Counted from the first letter of the stretch, positions 46,252-56,629 are shown. The stretch is DNA of 64,000 nucleotides from Pseudarthrobacter sp. GA104 (GCF_009741265.1 NZ_WOWL01000001.1:1178001-1242000), one strand, 5' to 3'. The notes: generated from the sequence alone by a model not told the origin. Translations and numbers: made by a program.

Positions 46252-48828
46252 ATGCAGAACGCTAAGCACGCTGATGACCTGCAGTACCCGGCTCCCTCCC
46301 CTTCCGCTGGCGGTTTTGTCCGGGTCCGGGGAGCCCGGGAAAACAATCTCCGGAACGTTGACGTGGACGTCCCGCGCGATGCGATCGTGGCGTTCACGGG
46401 CGTCTCCGGGTCCGGCAAGTCCTCGCTGGCGTTCGGCACCATCTACGCCGAGGCCCAGCGGCGCTACTTCGAGTCCGTCGCCCCGTACGCGCGCCGCCTC
46501 ATCCAGCAGGGGCACAACCCCAAGGTGGAGCTGATCAGCGGCCTGCCGCCCGCCGTCGCCCTGCAACAGCGCCGCGGCGCGCCCAGCAGCCGGTCCACGG
46601 TGGGAACCGTCACCACGCTCTCCAACTCCCTGCGCATGCTGTTCTCCCGGGCGGGCACGTACCCGGCAGGCTCCACCCAGCTGGACTCGGATGCCTTCTC
46701 CCCCAACACGGCCGCCGGCGCCTGCCGGGAATGCCACGGCCTGGGCGTCGCGCACACCGTCACCGAGTCCTCGCTGGTCCCGGACCCGTCACTCAGCATC
46801 CGCGACGGCGCCATCGCCGCCTGGCCCGGCGCCTGGCAGGGGAAAAACCTCCGGGACATCCTCACCCACCTGGGCTACGACGTCGACATCCCCTGGCGCA
46901 AGCTGCCCAGAAAACACCGCGACTGGATCCTCTTCACCGAGGAACAGCCCGTGGTGGAGGTGACTCCGCAGCGTGACCGGGTGGCCAAACCGTACAAGGG
47001 GCGGTTCTGGAGCGCCAGGAGCTACGTCCTCCATACGCTGGCCGACTCGCAGAGCGCCTCCATGCGCGACCGCGTGCTGGCCTACATGGAGTCCGGGCCG
47101 TGCCCCCGCTGTTCCGGGACGGGGCTGGTGCCGGAGGCCCTGGCCGTCACGTTTGCGGGCAGGACCATCGCGGAACTGAACGGGCTCCCCATGGTGGAGC
47201 TGGCCGAGGTTGTCCGTCCCACCGCTGGACTGGACGACGCCGGCACGGCCTCCCGCAGGCAACTTTCCGGAGAGTCGAACGAGGTGGCGGTGGCCATCAC
47301 CCGGGACCTGCTGCAGCGGATCACGGTCCTGCTGGACCTTGGGCTCGGCTACCTGGCGCTCGGCCGGGCCACCCCCACCCTGTCGCCGGGCGAGATGCAG
47401 CGGCTCAGGATCGCCACACAGCTGCGGTCGGGCCTGTTCGGTGTGATCTACGTGCTGGATGAGCCCTCCGCCGGGCTTCATCCGGCCGACGCGGAGCCGC
47501 TGCTGGAAGTGCTGGAGCAGCTGAAGTCCTCCGGCAACTCGGTGTTCGTGGTGGAGCACAACATGGATGTGGTCCGCAGGGCGGACTGGCTGGTCGACGT
47601 GGGCCCCCGCGCCGGCGAAGGCGGCGGCGAGGTGCTCTACAGCGGGCCGGTTGACGGCCTCGCCGCGGTTGAGGAGTCCGTCACCAGGCCGTTCCTGTTC
47701 GACGACGGCGCATCCGTCCCGGGCGGCGGTTACCGTGACGGCGGGGCCAGGGAACCGGAGGAGTGGCTGGAGCTGAAGGACATCACCCGGCACAACCTGC
47801 GCGGGCTGGATGCCGAGTTCCCCCTGGGCGTGCTGACGGCTGTCACCGGGGTGTCCGGCTCCGGCAAGTCCACGCTGGTGAGCAAGGTCCTGGGCGAGGC
47901 CGTCGGCTCCGGGCTCAGGACCCCGGTGGAGCAGGACGGGGCCGCGGAGCCCCTGGAGCTGGGAAGCGTCCTGGGCGGCCACCGCATTGACCGCCTGGTG
48001 ACTGTGGACCAGAAGCCCATCGGCCGGACCCCGCGTTCCAACCTGGCCACCTACACCGGGCTTTTCGACGCCGTCCGCAAGGAATTCGCCGCCACGGAGC
48101 AGGCCAAGGCCCGCGGCTTCGGCGCCGGGAGGTTCTCCTTCAACGTGGCTGGCGGGCGCTGCGAAACCTGCCAGGGCGAGGGGTTCGTCGCCGTCGAACT
48201 GCTCTTCCTGCCCGGCAGTTACGGCCCGTGCCCGGAGTGCGCGGGGTCCCGCTACAACCCCGAAACGCTTGAGGTGCTGTACCGGGGCCTGAACGTCGCC
48301 GAGGTTCTGGCCATGACGGTGGACGCCGCCTCCGATTTCCTGGCCGGCATCCCTGCTGCCGCGAGGAGCCTCAAAAGCCTGAGGGACGTGGGCCTCGGCT
48401 ATTTGCGGCTGGGGCAGCCGGCCACCGAGCTCTCCGGCGGCGAGGCGCAGCGCATCAAGCTCGCTACCGAACTGCAACGGGCACAGCGCGGCCACAGCCT
48501 CTACCTCCTCGATGAACCGACCACCGGACTGCATCCTGCCGACGTGCAGCTGCTGATGACCCAGCTCCACGGCCTGGTGGATGCCGGAAACTCGGTGGTG
48601 GTGGTCGAGCACGACATGGCAGTGGTGGCGGGGGCAGACTGGGTGATCGACCTTGGACCGTCAGGAGGGGACAAGGGCGGGCAGATCATGGCGGCCGGGA
48701 CGCCTGCCGCCGTCGCGCGTTCCACCCGCAGCCGCACCGCTTCCTACCTGGCCGCCGCGCTCGGTCAGGCAACCACCAGCCAACACCCAGGAAAATCTCG
48801 ATTTGATAACGCCCCGGTGATGTCCTAG
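46252..48828 (+). CDS. UvrA-like ABC ATPase (UvrA2 type)
   Basis: 858 residues from the ATG at 46252; upstream in-frame starts lie inside the deaminase gene. Two ABC modules are seen: Walker A VSGSGKSSLAFG (first) and VSGSGKSTLVSKV (second), signature-like TLSPGEMQRLRIATQL and ELSGGEAQRIKLATELQ, and Walker B VLDEPSAGLHPADAEP and LLDEPTTGLHPADVQL. Zinc-finger cysteines occur in CRECHGLG, CPRCSGTG, CETCQGEGF and CPECAGSR. At about 860 residues it is shorter than canonical UvrA (about 950) and lacks UvrB or UvrC neighbours, which fits UvrA2/drug-resistance-type proteins. The exact DNA lesion or ligand is unknown. Confidence 0.85.
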   Translation: MQNAKHADDLQYPAPSPSAGGFVRVRGARENNLRNVDVDVPRDAIVAFTGVSGSGKSSLAFGTIYAEAQRRYFESVAPYARRLIQQGHNPKVELISGLPPAVALQQRRGAPSSRSTVGTVTTLSNSLRMLFSRAGTYPAGSTQLDSDAFSPNTAAGACRECHGLGVAHTVTESSLVPDPSLSIRDGAIAAWPGAWQGKNLRDILTHLGYDVDIPWRKLPRKHRDWILFTEEQPVVEVTPQRDRVAKPYKGRFWSARSYVLHTLADSQSASMRDRVLAYMESGPCPRCSGTGLVPEALAVTFAGRTIAELNGLPMVELAEVVRPTAGLDDAGTASRRQLSGESNEVAVAITRDLLQRITVLLDLGLGYLALGRATPTLSPGEMQRLRIATQLRSGLFGVIYVLDEPSAGLHPADAEPLLEVLEQLKSSGNSVFVVEHNMDVVRRADWLVDVGPRAGEGGGEVLYSGPVDGLAAVEESVTRPFLFDDGASVPGGGYRDGGAREPEEWLELKDITRHNLRGLDAEFPLGVLTAVTGVSGSGKSTLVSKVLGEAVGSGLRTPVEQDGAAEPLELGSVLGGHRIDRLVTVDQKPIGRTPRSNLATYTGLFDAVRKEFAATEQAKARGFGAGRFSFNVAGGRCETCQGEGFVAVELLFLPGSYGPCPECAGSRYNPETLEVLYRGLNVAEVLAMTVDAASDFLAGIPAAARSLKSLRDVGLGYLRLGQPATELSGGEAQRIKLATELQRAQRGHSLYLLDEPTTGLHPADVQLLMTQLHGLVDAGNSVVVVEHDMAVVAGADWVIDLGPSGGDKGGQIMAAGTPAAVARSTRSRTASYLAAALGQATTSQHPGKSRFDNAPVMS

Positions 48829-48951
48829 CGTGAAAAGCATGCCCGCTGCTGGCGGGCCAAGGAATGCCCGGTGCTGCCTCCACCACAACTGCCCAGCAGG
48901 CAGACACCGAAAGTGACCTCTATTCGTCAGGGGCGGGCAGTGGCGCGATGA

Positions 48952-49635
<684 letters not shown>

Positions 49636-49744
49636 TGGCTGCATGGGCTCTGCGGCTTGTCGCCGCGGGGCCAGCCACGGCGAGGCGCCAGCCCCCAGGG
49701 GCACCCCAGACAGGTCGGCGATAGACAAATTCCGTTGACCAAAA

Positions 49745-49787
49745 AACGACGCCGGCACGCCCCCATAAGGGACGTGCCGGCGTCGTT
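49745..49787. terminator. Bidirectional terminator between convergent genes
   Basis: Perfect 15-bp stem AACGACGCCGGCACG (49745-49759) / CGTGCCGGCGTCGTT (49773-49787), flanked by A-rich sequence on the left and TTCTTTAATTCTT on the right. It can end the Rpf message on the plus strand and the 49818-50408 gene on the minus strand. Confidence 0.9.
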
Positions 49788-49817
49788 CTTTAATTCTTAC
49801 AGGCACCGCCTGGCAGG

Positions 49818-50408
49818 TCAGCTGGCGGCCGGCAGCTCCCGCACGATCCGTACCTTCCAGGCGGAGTCGTCGCTGGTGTCCAGCAGGGCGACGGTGCCGT
49901 GGGCCAGGTTGAGGGCGACGCGCTTTGCGGCGAGCAGTTCCAGGTAAAGGTGCTCGTTCATGCGCGCAGGGGTGTCGATCATGTATTTCACGGCGTCGCG
50001 CACCTTGCGGTAGTTGGCGCTGCGTTCGCGGTGCATGTGCAGCTCCAGGGCGGAGCGCTGCTTGAGCCGCGGCTCGTGGCGGTTCAGCCACGAAACAGCC
50101 GCGTGTACGGCCACCACGAGGGTGAGCGACACGGCGTAGATCCACCAGCCGCTGGAGAGCAGGAACAGCGGCAGGTTCCCGATGGCTACAATCGCGATCA
50201 CCACGCGGAGGGCGGCAATCCGGCGCATGGTCCGGGCGACCGCAGCCATGCCGTCGCGGAAGCGGTGCTGCTCTTTGCGCGCTGCGGCAGGATCGATGGT
50301 GAACTCGTCGAGGACCAGGATGCCCTTTGCTTCCGGACTTAGCATCTGACCGTAGCGGGGCACGAAGGCTGGAGTGGTTCCGGTGGTTTTTTCAACTGTT
50401 GATGTCAT
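49818..50408 (-). CDS. Conserved two-helix membrane protein, unknown function
   Basis: 196 residues from the ATG at 50408. Two close hydrophobic segments (ALRVVIAIVAIGNLPLFLLS and GWWIYAVSLTLVVAVHAAVS) lie in the middle. The N-terminal 75 residues and the C-terminal 80 are polar, the latter rich in basic and aromatic residues (HMHRERSANYRKVRDAVKYM). No named family is recognised. The longer in-frame extension to 50906 overlaps the next gene and is rejected. Confidence 0.75.
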   Translation of the reverse strand: MTSTVEKTTGTTPAFVPRYGQMLSPEAKGILVLDEFTIDPAAARKEQHRFRDGMAAVARTMRRIAALRVVIAIVAIGNLPLFLLSSGWWIYAVSLTLVVAVHAAVSWLNRHEPRLKQRSALELHMHRERSANYRKVRDAVKYMIDTPARMNEHLYLELLAAKRVALNLAHGTVALLDTSDDSAWKVRIVRELPAAS

Positions 50409-50564
50409 GAGTGAGCTTCCAAAACGCTGGGGTGGTTGCGGCGATCTTAGTGCCTGGAGGCCCCCGGCGTATGCATGCGTCCACGATGTGAACATCCAGG
50501 ACCTCCCCATGTGGCCCGTGGCACTGCAATTGGCACATCCGCCAGGTGCCGTCAGACTGAAGAG

Positions 50565-51485
50565 ATGCAAACCTTCCTTCCGTACCCCGATTTCCGGCAG
50601 AGCGCCGCCGCCCTGGACACCGCCAGGCTGGGCAAGCAGCGCGTCGAGGCGCTGCAGACGCTTCGATCCCTGGTGCTTCCGGGATACGGCTGGCAGACCC
50701 ACCCGGCCATCCGGATGTGGATGGGCTACGTGCCGGCCCTCACCATGTACGGCCTGGCAATGGTGGATGAGTGGACCAAGCGCGGCCACCCCGACAACAC
50801 CCGGGCGAACATCACCGAGTTCGCACCGCAGGCCGCCCACCCGGACTATGCGGCGAAGATTCCGATGCCGCCGTGGCTTGGGGATGCTGACTTCCACCTC
50901 AGCCACCGCTCCAAGCTGGTGCGCAAGGAACCGAAGTTCTACAGCTCAGTGTTCGCCGATGCCATCCCCGAGATGGACTACATCTGGCCGGAGCCCAAGC
51001 ATGAGTTCCTGCCGCAGGAGCCCGAGGGCGACATTCTGTGGATCCTCCGTTCACCGCACCACGACGTCGACCCCCAGACGCTGAACACGGTGGCGCTTCC
51101 GCCGGTGAGCCGGAGCTCCGCGGCCGCAGCGGCGGCGGTTCTTGGCGACGATGACTACTCCCCTGTCTTCCTGGACGACGGATCCCGCCGTCCTTCCCGG
51201 CAGCCCCGGAAGGCGCCGCCCAGGCAGCTGGTCAAGAAGCCAACCCGCAAGCGCCTCGCACAGGAGGAAGCGTTCTCGACGTTGCCGGGCAAAACCCCGG
51301 TGGCCGTTCCGTTCGAGCACGGCGCGAAGTTCGCGGTGGGACAGGTGGTGGGCCGGCCCATCACGCTGGAGGACGGCCGGTTCGGCAGGAATTTCACCGT
51401 TACTGAAATCATTGACCGCACCGCCTTTGCCTACCCGGCCCTTCTCCAGGACCCGCGCGTGTTCTTCCCGGTTGAGGCGCCGTAA
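50565..51485 (+). CDS. MSMEG_6728-family protein, unknown function
   Basis: 306 residues from the ATG at 50565 (MQTFLPYPDFRQSAAALDTA, RLGKQRVEALQTLRSLVLPG). The first 150 residues match a small actinobacterial family that also reads as DUF-type pyrimidine dimer/lesion-related proteins in some annotations; conserved blocks include WQTHPAIRMWMGYVPALTMY and FHLSHRSKLVRKEPKFYSSV. A linker rich in Pro, Arg and Lys (RQPRKAPPRQLVKKPTRKRL) leads to a second small domain (PVAVPFEHGAKFAVGQVVGR). The function is not known to me. Only 3 bases separate it from the next gene. Confidence 0.75.
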   Translation: MQTFLPYPDFRQSAAALDTARLGKQRVEALQTLRSLVLPGYGWQTHPAIRMWMGYVPALTMYGLAMVDEWTKRGHPDNTRANITEFAPQAAHPDYAAKIPMPPWLGDADFHLSHRSKLVRKEPKFYSSVFADAIPEMDYIWPEPKHEFLPQEPEGDILWILRSPHHDVDPQTLNTVALPPVSRSSAAAAAAVLGDDDYSPVFLDDGSRRPSRQPRKAPPRQLVKKPTRKRLAQEEAFSTLPGKTPVAVPFEHGAKFAVGQVVGRPITLEDGRFGRNFTVTEIIDRTAFAYPALLQDPRVFFPVEAP

Positions 51486-51488
51486 AGA

Positions 51489-52349
51489 ATGACCATCCTT
51501 TTAGCCGGCTGCGGTGACCTGGGGACCGAAGCCGGGCTGCGGTTCCACGCCCTTGGCCACCGCGTTGTGGGCTGGCGCCGTACCCCCGCCAAACTGCCGG
51601 CCGCCATCGAAGGTGTTGCGGCGGACCTGAGCGCACCCGGCCTGCCGCGCGTCCCGGCAGACACCACCGCCGTCGTCATAGCGGTAGCTGCCGACTCGCC
51701 AACAGAGGAGGCCTACCGGGCCGCCTATGCGGACGGTCTCACCCATGTGCTCGATGCCCTGGAACGCGACGGCGTGAGGCCGCAGCGGGTGCTCTTCGTT
51801 TCCTCCACGGCGGTTTACGGCGATGCCGGGGGCGGCTGGGTGGATGAAAATACGCCTCCCCGCCCCGGCGGGTTTTCCGGCCGAGTCCTGCTGGAAGCGG
51901 AGCAGCTGCTGCAGGCAGCATTCAGCGGAACGGCGACCAGGGCGACGTCCCTCCGGCTGGGCGGCATCTACGGACCTGGCCGCACCCGCCTGATCGACCA
52001 AGTCCGGGGCGGCACCGCCGTGGTCCCGGAAGATGCCAGGTACACCAACCGCATCCATCGCGACGACGCCGCTGCCGCCATCGTCCACCTGGCCACCATG
52101 CCTCCAGAACCGGCCCCTGTCTACGTCGGCGTGGACAACGACCCCGCCGATCTGGGGACGGTGCTGCGCTTCCTCGCCGCGGAACTGGGGCTTGCGGAGC
52201 CGCCCGTGGGTGATGCCGGGCCCGCACGAGGCGGCAACAAGCGCTGCCGCAACGACCTGCTGCGCAGCACGGGGTTCGAATTCGCGTTCCCCTCTTTCCG
52301 GGAGGGCTACCGGGACATCCTCGCCGGCAACGGGGTACGCCACCCATAG
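51489..52349 (+). CDS. NAD(P)-dependent SDR/epimerase-family protein
   Basis: 286 residues. The nucleotide-binding start MTILLAGCGDLGTEAGLRFH carries GxGxxG-like GCGDLG. The catalytic region VLFVSSTAVYGDAGGGWVDE has Ser-Tyr spacing as in extended SDRs (YeeZ-like). LRLGGIYGPGRTRLI and the tail GNKRCRNDLLRSTGFEFAFP are also typical. The substrate is unknown. It starts 3 bases after the previous stop, with little ribosome-binding sequence, so reinitiation is likely. Confidence 0.82.
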   Translation: MTILLAGCGDLGTEAGLRFHALGHRVVGWRRTPAKLPAAIEGVAADLSAPGLPRVPADTTAVVIAVAADSPTEEAYRAAYADGLTHVLDALERDGVRPQRVLFVSSTAVYGDAGGGWVDENTPPRPGGFSGRVLLEAEQLLQAAFSGTATRATSLRLGGIYGPGRTRLIDQVRGGTAVVPEDARYTNRIHRDDAAAAIVHLATMPPEPAPVYVGVDNDPADLGTVLRFLAAELGLAEPPVGDAGPARGGNKRCRNDLLRSTGFEFAFPSFREGYRDILAGNGVRHP

Positions 52350-52421
52350 ATTGCGGCCGCACACCGGCGCCAGCGCTTAGGCTGACAGCTTCGGCCTCGG
52401 GCACATAGGAAGGCGTACACC

Positions 52422-52817
52422 ATGGAATTTCGGCACATCATTGAAACGGTCGGCGAATTTGTCGATTTTGCGGGGGTGGCCGTGATGGTGGTCGGGGCGC
52501 TCATCTCCATCCCCCTCGCGCTTCGCGGCCACCAGCCCCGCAGACTGCCCGCCGGCGCCGAAAAGCTGACTCTGTACCGCTCTTACCGGCAGCTGCTGGG
52601 CAGGTCCATCCTCCTGGGCCTTGAACTGCTGGTGGCCGCCGACATCATCCGCACGGTCGCCGTCACCCCAACCTTCGAAAGTGTCGGCGTTCTCGCCGTC
52701 ATCGTTCTGATCCGGACGTTCCTCAGTTTCTCGCTCGAGCTGGAAATCACCGGGCGCTGGCCGTGGCAGAAGGAGTCCCGGGAGGCCCGCGATCCTGCGG
52801 GCGCCGCCGCCGAATAA
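52422..52817 (+). CDS. DUF1622 membrane protein
   Basis: 131 residues with three hydrophobic segments: FVDFAGVAVMVVGALISIPL, SILLGLELLVAADIIRTVAV and SVGVLAVIVLIRTFLSFSLE, ending in a basic-to-acidic tail (WPWQKESREA). This pattern is DUF1622. The reaction or partner is unknown. AGGAAGG lies upstream of the ATG. Confidence 0.85.
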   Translation: MEFRHIIETVGEFVDFAGVAVMVVGALISIPLALRGHQPRRLPAGAEKLTLYRSYRQLLGRSILLGLELLVAADIIRTVAVTPTFESVGVLAVIVLIRTFLSFSLELEITGRWPWQKESREARDPAGAAAE

Positions 52818-52859
52818 GCGCCAGCGTGAACGGCCGGCCGCCTCCGGTAGGCTTCGCAC

Positions 52860-53633
52860 GTGGACACCCATCCAACCGCCGCCGGCCTCTGGCCCACCCC
52901 GCCTGAGCTTCCACTGCCCCGCATCATGGACCAGCGGTGGGCCGACGCCATCTTCCTTCACTGGCGCCTCCCGGAAAACGTAGCTGCCCGATTCATGCCC
53001 CCTGGAGTGCAGCCGGACGTCTTCGACGGCAGTTCGTGGGTGGGGCTTATCGGTTTCCGCATGAAGAACGCCGGATTTGGACGCGGCCCACGGATCCCGT
53101 ATCTGGGCAGCTTCAATGAAGTCAATGTGCGCCTCTACTCGCGGGAACCCGACGGAACCCGGGGCGTGGTCTTCCTGAGCTTGGACGCGGACCGGCTGCC
53201 AGTGGTTTTGGCGGCCCGGGCAGCGGGAATTCCCTACGTGTGGTCGCGGATCCGGTATTCGCAGGCGGAGCCGGACTCGCCGGGCAATGACGCCCCCGGC
53301 TTTTCGGTCAGGCGCTTCAGGCAAGGGGCACGGAGCAGCTTCGCCGTCGTACCCCAGTCCGGCGCCGCCGTCGACGACCCGTTATCGGTCTTTCTGACGG
53401 CGAGGTTTGGCATGCACGGCATGTTCCGGGGCCGGAGCATCTACATTCCCAACACCCACGAGCCATGGCCGCTGTGCTCTGCCACGCTGCACCATGTGAA
53501 GGATGAACTGATTGCTTCAGCGGGTATCAGGGTGAGCGGGCCGCCTGAATCTGTCCTGTTTTCGCCTGGCGTGCGGACCCAGTTCGGACGGCCAAGGCTG
53601 GTGGGGAGCCCCGGCCAGCCTACGGGCACTTAG
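52860..53633 (+). CDS. DUF2071 (YqjF-like) protein
   Basis: 257 residues from GTG 52860. YqjF/DUF2071 blocks: RIMDQRWADAIFLHWRLPEN, VAARFMPPGVQPDVFDGSSW, VGLIGFRMKNAGFG, FNEVNVRLYSREPDGTRGVV, FLSLDADRLPVVLAARAAGI. The fold resembles acetoacetate-decarboxylase-like proteins, but no activity is established. The three C-terminal blocks end in VRTQFGRPRLVGS. It overlaps the stop of the next minus-strand gene by 4 bases. Confidence 0.85.
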   Translation: MDTHPTAAGLWPTPPELPLPRIMDQRWADAIFLHWRLPENVAARFMPPGVQPDVFDGSSWVGLIGFRMKNAGFGRGPRIPYLGSFNEVNVRLYSREPDGTRGVVFLSLDADRLPVVLAARAAGIPYVWSRIRYSQAEPDSPGNDAPGFSVRRFRQGARSSFAVVPQSGAAVDDPLSVFLTARFGMHGMFRGRSIYIPNTHEPWPLCSATLHHVKDELIASAGIRVSGPPESVLFSPGVRTQFGRPRLVGSPGQPTGT

Positions 53634-53950
53634 GCGTCCTGCCAGCCCCGGCCTTCGCTGAACGTGGCAACGAGCGTTCCAACTCCGGCCTGCAGGGAAT
53701 TGGACGGGTCAAAGTAGAGGGAACCTTCAGAAGCCCGGCTGTGCAGGATCAGCTGCTCAGCCTCAAGCTTCGCTTCGGGAACGGTGGCAGCGACGATGCC
53801 GGTCCTGGCCGGGAGTTCCGGGGCGTGCACCACCTCCGCATCGGTCTCCGACAACGGAATAGTGGTCCCGGGGTTGATCTCATCATAGGGAAACTCAAAC
53901 TCGGCTTCGTCGGGCGCGGCGGGAATCGTGTACTCCAGGAAATAAGTCAT
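53630..53950 (-). CDS. Small acidic hypothetical protein
   Basis: 106 residues, strongly acidic (MTYFLEYTIPAAPDEAEFEF, PYDEINPGTTIPL), with a middle part AELEAEQLILHSRASEGSLY-like helix followed by FDPSNSLQAGVGTLVATFSE. Composition and codon use fit a real gene. No family recognised. Its stop overlaps the YqjF-like stop (convergent). Confidence 0.65.
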   Translation of the reverse strand: MTYFLEYTIPAAPDEAEFEFPYDEINPGTTIPLSETDAEVVHAPELPARTGIVAATVPEAKLEAEQLILHSRASEGSLYFDPSNSLQAGVGTLVATFSEGRGWQDA

Positions 53951-54065
53951 GAAGCAACCTTTGCAGAAACCCCCTGCCGCCGAAAGTCGGCCGAGGCCGA
54001 GCCGCTCCGGACGTGTCTTCCCACGTCAACCGACCGCCGCCCTCGCCTGACCGGCAGGGAAGCGG

Positions 54066-56477
54066 CTACTTGTCCAGGCCGGCCTTCCGCAACGCCTCAG
54101 CCATGGCCGTGTTGACAGGGGCTTCCTTCCTAACAGGCGCCGGGGCCGCGGACGAGCGGGCCGGCGATGGCATATTCCGTGCGGGATTTCCGCCCTTCTC
54201 CCTGCCGCGTCCCTGGGTTCGTGAACTGTTGCCGGCGCGCCCCGAGCCCGCCCCTCCAACGGAGGGTTCGTCGTCGAGCCTCAGGGTCAGCGAAATCCGC
54301 TTCCGGTCAGGATCCGCCTCCAGCACCTTCACCCGCACCACCTGGCCGGACTTAACCACTTCCCGCGGATCGGAAACAAAGCGGTTGGCCATCGCCGAGA
54401 CGTGGACCAGGCCATCCTGGTGGACGCCCACATCCACGAACGCGCCGAACGCAGCAACATTGGTCACCGTTCCTTCCAGCACCATTCCGGGCTTGAGGTC
54501 TGAGATCTTCTCGATTCCCTCGGAGAATGTCGCGGCCGCAAACGCGGGACGCGGGTCCCGGCCGGGCTTGTCCAGCTCGGACAGAATGTCCTGCACCGTG
54601 GGCAGGCCAAACGTATCGTCCACGAAGTCGCGCGGGTCCAGGGAGGAGGCCGGCGCGGAACCGGCGGCAGCCCGGATCTTACGCGCCACCGCGTAGGACT
54701 CCGGATGCACACTGGATGCGTCCAGCGGCTCCGCTCCCCCGGTGATCCGGAGGAAGCCGGCGCACTGCTCGAACGCCTTGGCACCGAGCCGCGGCACCTT
54801 TTTCAGGTCCGTGCGCCTGGCGAAGGGGCCGTGCTCGTTCCGGTAGGCCACAATGTTTTCGCTCAGCAAGGGCCCGACGCCGGCCACGCGGCTGAGCAGC
54901 GCGGGCGAGGCGGTGTTGACGTCCACGCCGACGGCGTTCACGCAGTCCTCCACCACGGCGTCCAGGCTGCGGTCCAGTTTCGAGGCCGTCACGTCATGCT
55001 GGTACTGGCCCACACCGATGGACTTCGGGTCGATTTTCACCAGCTCGGCAAGCGGGTCCTGGAGACGGCGGGCAATGGAGACCGCTCCGCGAAGGGACAC
55101 GTCCATCCCCGGCAGCTCAGCAGCGGCCAGGGCCGAGGCCGAATAGACAGACGCACCCGCTTCGGACACCACCAGCTTCTGCGGCTTCCGGTCCACTTCC
55201 GGCAGCCGCTTGATCAGCTCGGCCGCGAGTTTGTCCGTCTCCCGCGACGCCGTGCCGTTGCCAATGGCGATAAGTTCGACGGCGTGCTGCCGCGCCAGCC
55301 GCACCAGGGTTGCCAATGCTTCGTCCCACTTCCGGGCGGGCGCATGCGGGTAGACGGTGTCGGTGGCCACCACCTTGCCGGTGCCGTCCACCACAGCCAC
55401 TTTGACGCCGGTGCGCAGTCCCGGGTCCAGCCCGAGCGTGGCCCGGTTCCCCGCCGGGGCGGCCAGCAGCACGTCGCGCAGGTTGGCAGCGAAGACCCGG
55501 ACGGCCTCATCCTCGGCGGCAGCGAACATTTTGCCGCGGAGATCCGCGGTCAGCCGGGACAGCACCCGGGACCGCCACGCCACCTGCGCAGTCTGGACCA
55601 GCCACGCGTCGGCGGGACGGCCACGGTCGGTGACCCCGAGGCACCTGGCCACCGCGGCCTCGTACCGCGAGCGCGCAGCGGCCAGGCCGTCGTCGTCCGC
55701 TGGATCTGCCTCGGCAAGGTCCAGCTCAAGGACGCCGTCCTTCTCGCCGCGGAGCAATGCAAGGACGCGGTGGGAAGGCATCCCGGCGGGCGCCTGGGCG
55801 AACTCGAAGTAGTCGGCGAACTTCTGGCCCTCGACTTCCTTCCCCTTCTTCACGCGGGACACCATGCGGCCCTGCGTCCACAGCCGCTCGCGCAGGGTGG
55901 CCGCGAGGTCAGGGTCCTGGGCCACCCTCTCAACAAGGATCGCGCGTGCCCCGGCGAGGGCCGCAGCCGCGTCGGCGATGGCGTGCTCGGAGTTGAGGTA
56001 CTTGGCGGCCTCGCGTTCCGGGTCCAGGTCCGGCCGCTTGAGCAGGGCATCCGCCAGGGGCTCCAGGCCGGCTTCCCGCGCAATCTGTGCCTTCGTCCGC
56101 CGCTTGGACTTGAACGGCAGGTAAATGTCTTCAAGCCTGGACTTCGTGTCCGCGGCGAGGATGGCCTTCGCCAGCTCGGGAGTCAACTGGCCCTGCGCTT
56201 CGATCGCGTCGAGCACCGAACGACGGCGGTCGGCAAGTTCGCGGAGGTAGCGGAGCCGTTCGTCGAGCTCGCGGAGCTGGGTATCGTCGAGCGTCCCCGT
56301 GGCCTCCTTGCGGTAGCGGGCGATGAACGGCACTGTGGATCCGCCGTCGAGCAGTTCAACAGCCGCCTTCACCTGCCAGGCCTTGACACCCAGCTCTGCG
56401 GCTATCTGCGAGTAGATGGCATCGTCCGGTTTCGTGGACGGGGAGGGAGCGGACGGGGCCTGCGGCAGTTGAGTCAC
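54066..56477 (-). CDS. tex: Tex family RNA-binding transcription accessory protein
   Basis: 803 residues if GTG 56477 is used; GTG 56513 would add 12, and neither has a strong ribosome-binding site. Domains in order: Tex N-terminal helical region (SQIAAELGVKAWQVKAAVEL, FIARYRKEATGTLDDTQLRE), YqgF-like RNase H fold (ATLGLDPGLRTGVKVAVVDG), HhH motifs (VGVDVNTASPALLSRVAGVG, LGAKAFEQCAGFLRI) and an S1 RNA-binding domain (MVLEGTVTNVAAFGAFVDVG, LVHVSAMA). A roughly 70-residue Arg/Gly/Pro-rich tail follows (GAGSGRAGNSSRTQGRGREK). Tex associates with transcription complexes and nucleic acids. Confidence 0.93.
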   Translation of the reverse strand: MTQLPQAPSAPSPSTKPDDAIYSQIAAELGVKAWQVKAAVELLDGGSTVPFIARYRKEATGTLDDTQLRELDERLRYLRELADRRRSVLDAIEAQGQLTPELAKAILAADTKSRLEDIYLPFKSKRRTKAQIAREAGLEPLADALLKRPDLDPEREAAKYLNSEHAIADAAAALAGARAILVERVAQDPDLAATLRERLWTQGRMVSRVKKGKEVEGQKFADYFEFAQAPAGMPSHRVLALLRGEKDGVLELDLAEADPADDDGLAAARSRYEAAVARCLGVTDRGRPADAWLVQTAQVAWRSRVLSRLTADLRGKMFAAAEDEAVRVFAANLRDVLLAAPAGNRATLGLDPGLRTGVKVAVVDGTGKVVATDTVYPHAPARKWDEALATLVRLARQHAVELIAIGNGTASRETDKLAAELIKRLPEVDRKPQKLVVSEAGASVYSASALAAAELPGMDVSLRGAVSIARRLQDPLAELVKIDPKSIGVGQYQHDVTASKLDRSLDAVVEDCVNAVGVDVNTASPALLSRVAGVGPLLSENIVAYRNEHGPFARRTDLKKVPRLGAKAFEQCAGFLRITGGAEPLDASSVHPESYAVARKIRAAAGSAPASSLDPRDFVDDTFGLPTVQDILSELDKPGRDPRPAFAAATFSEGIEKISDLKPGMVLEGTVTNVAAFGAFVDVGVHQDGLVHVSAMANRFVSDPREVVKSGQVVRVKVLEADPDRKRISLTLRLDDEPSVGGAGSGRAGNSSRTQGRGREKGGNPARNMPSPARSSAAPAPVRKEAPVNTAMAEALRKAGLDK

Positions 56478-56629
56478 CAGAACATCTTGCCTTACGGGCT
56501 TGCCCGGCTCCACTGCCGATTCAGCAGCAGGCTTACCGGCACGGCCCGCAAAGGTATTCCGCTACCGCCCGCAAAGTGCTGTAGTGGAGGTGCCGTCACA
56601 AGCGCCCAATGCTCGAGGAAGAGGCCACC

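Noticed and set aside
46204..46755. N-terminal extension of the deaminase
   Set aside because: It would run antisense through the UvrA-like gene. The ATG at 46203 gives the normal family length.
50409..50906. N-terminal extension of the 49818-50408 membrane protein
   Set aside because: It overlaps the MSMEG_6728-type gene on the other strand and has no signal of its own.
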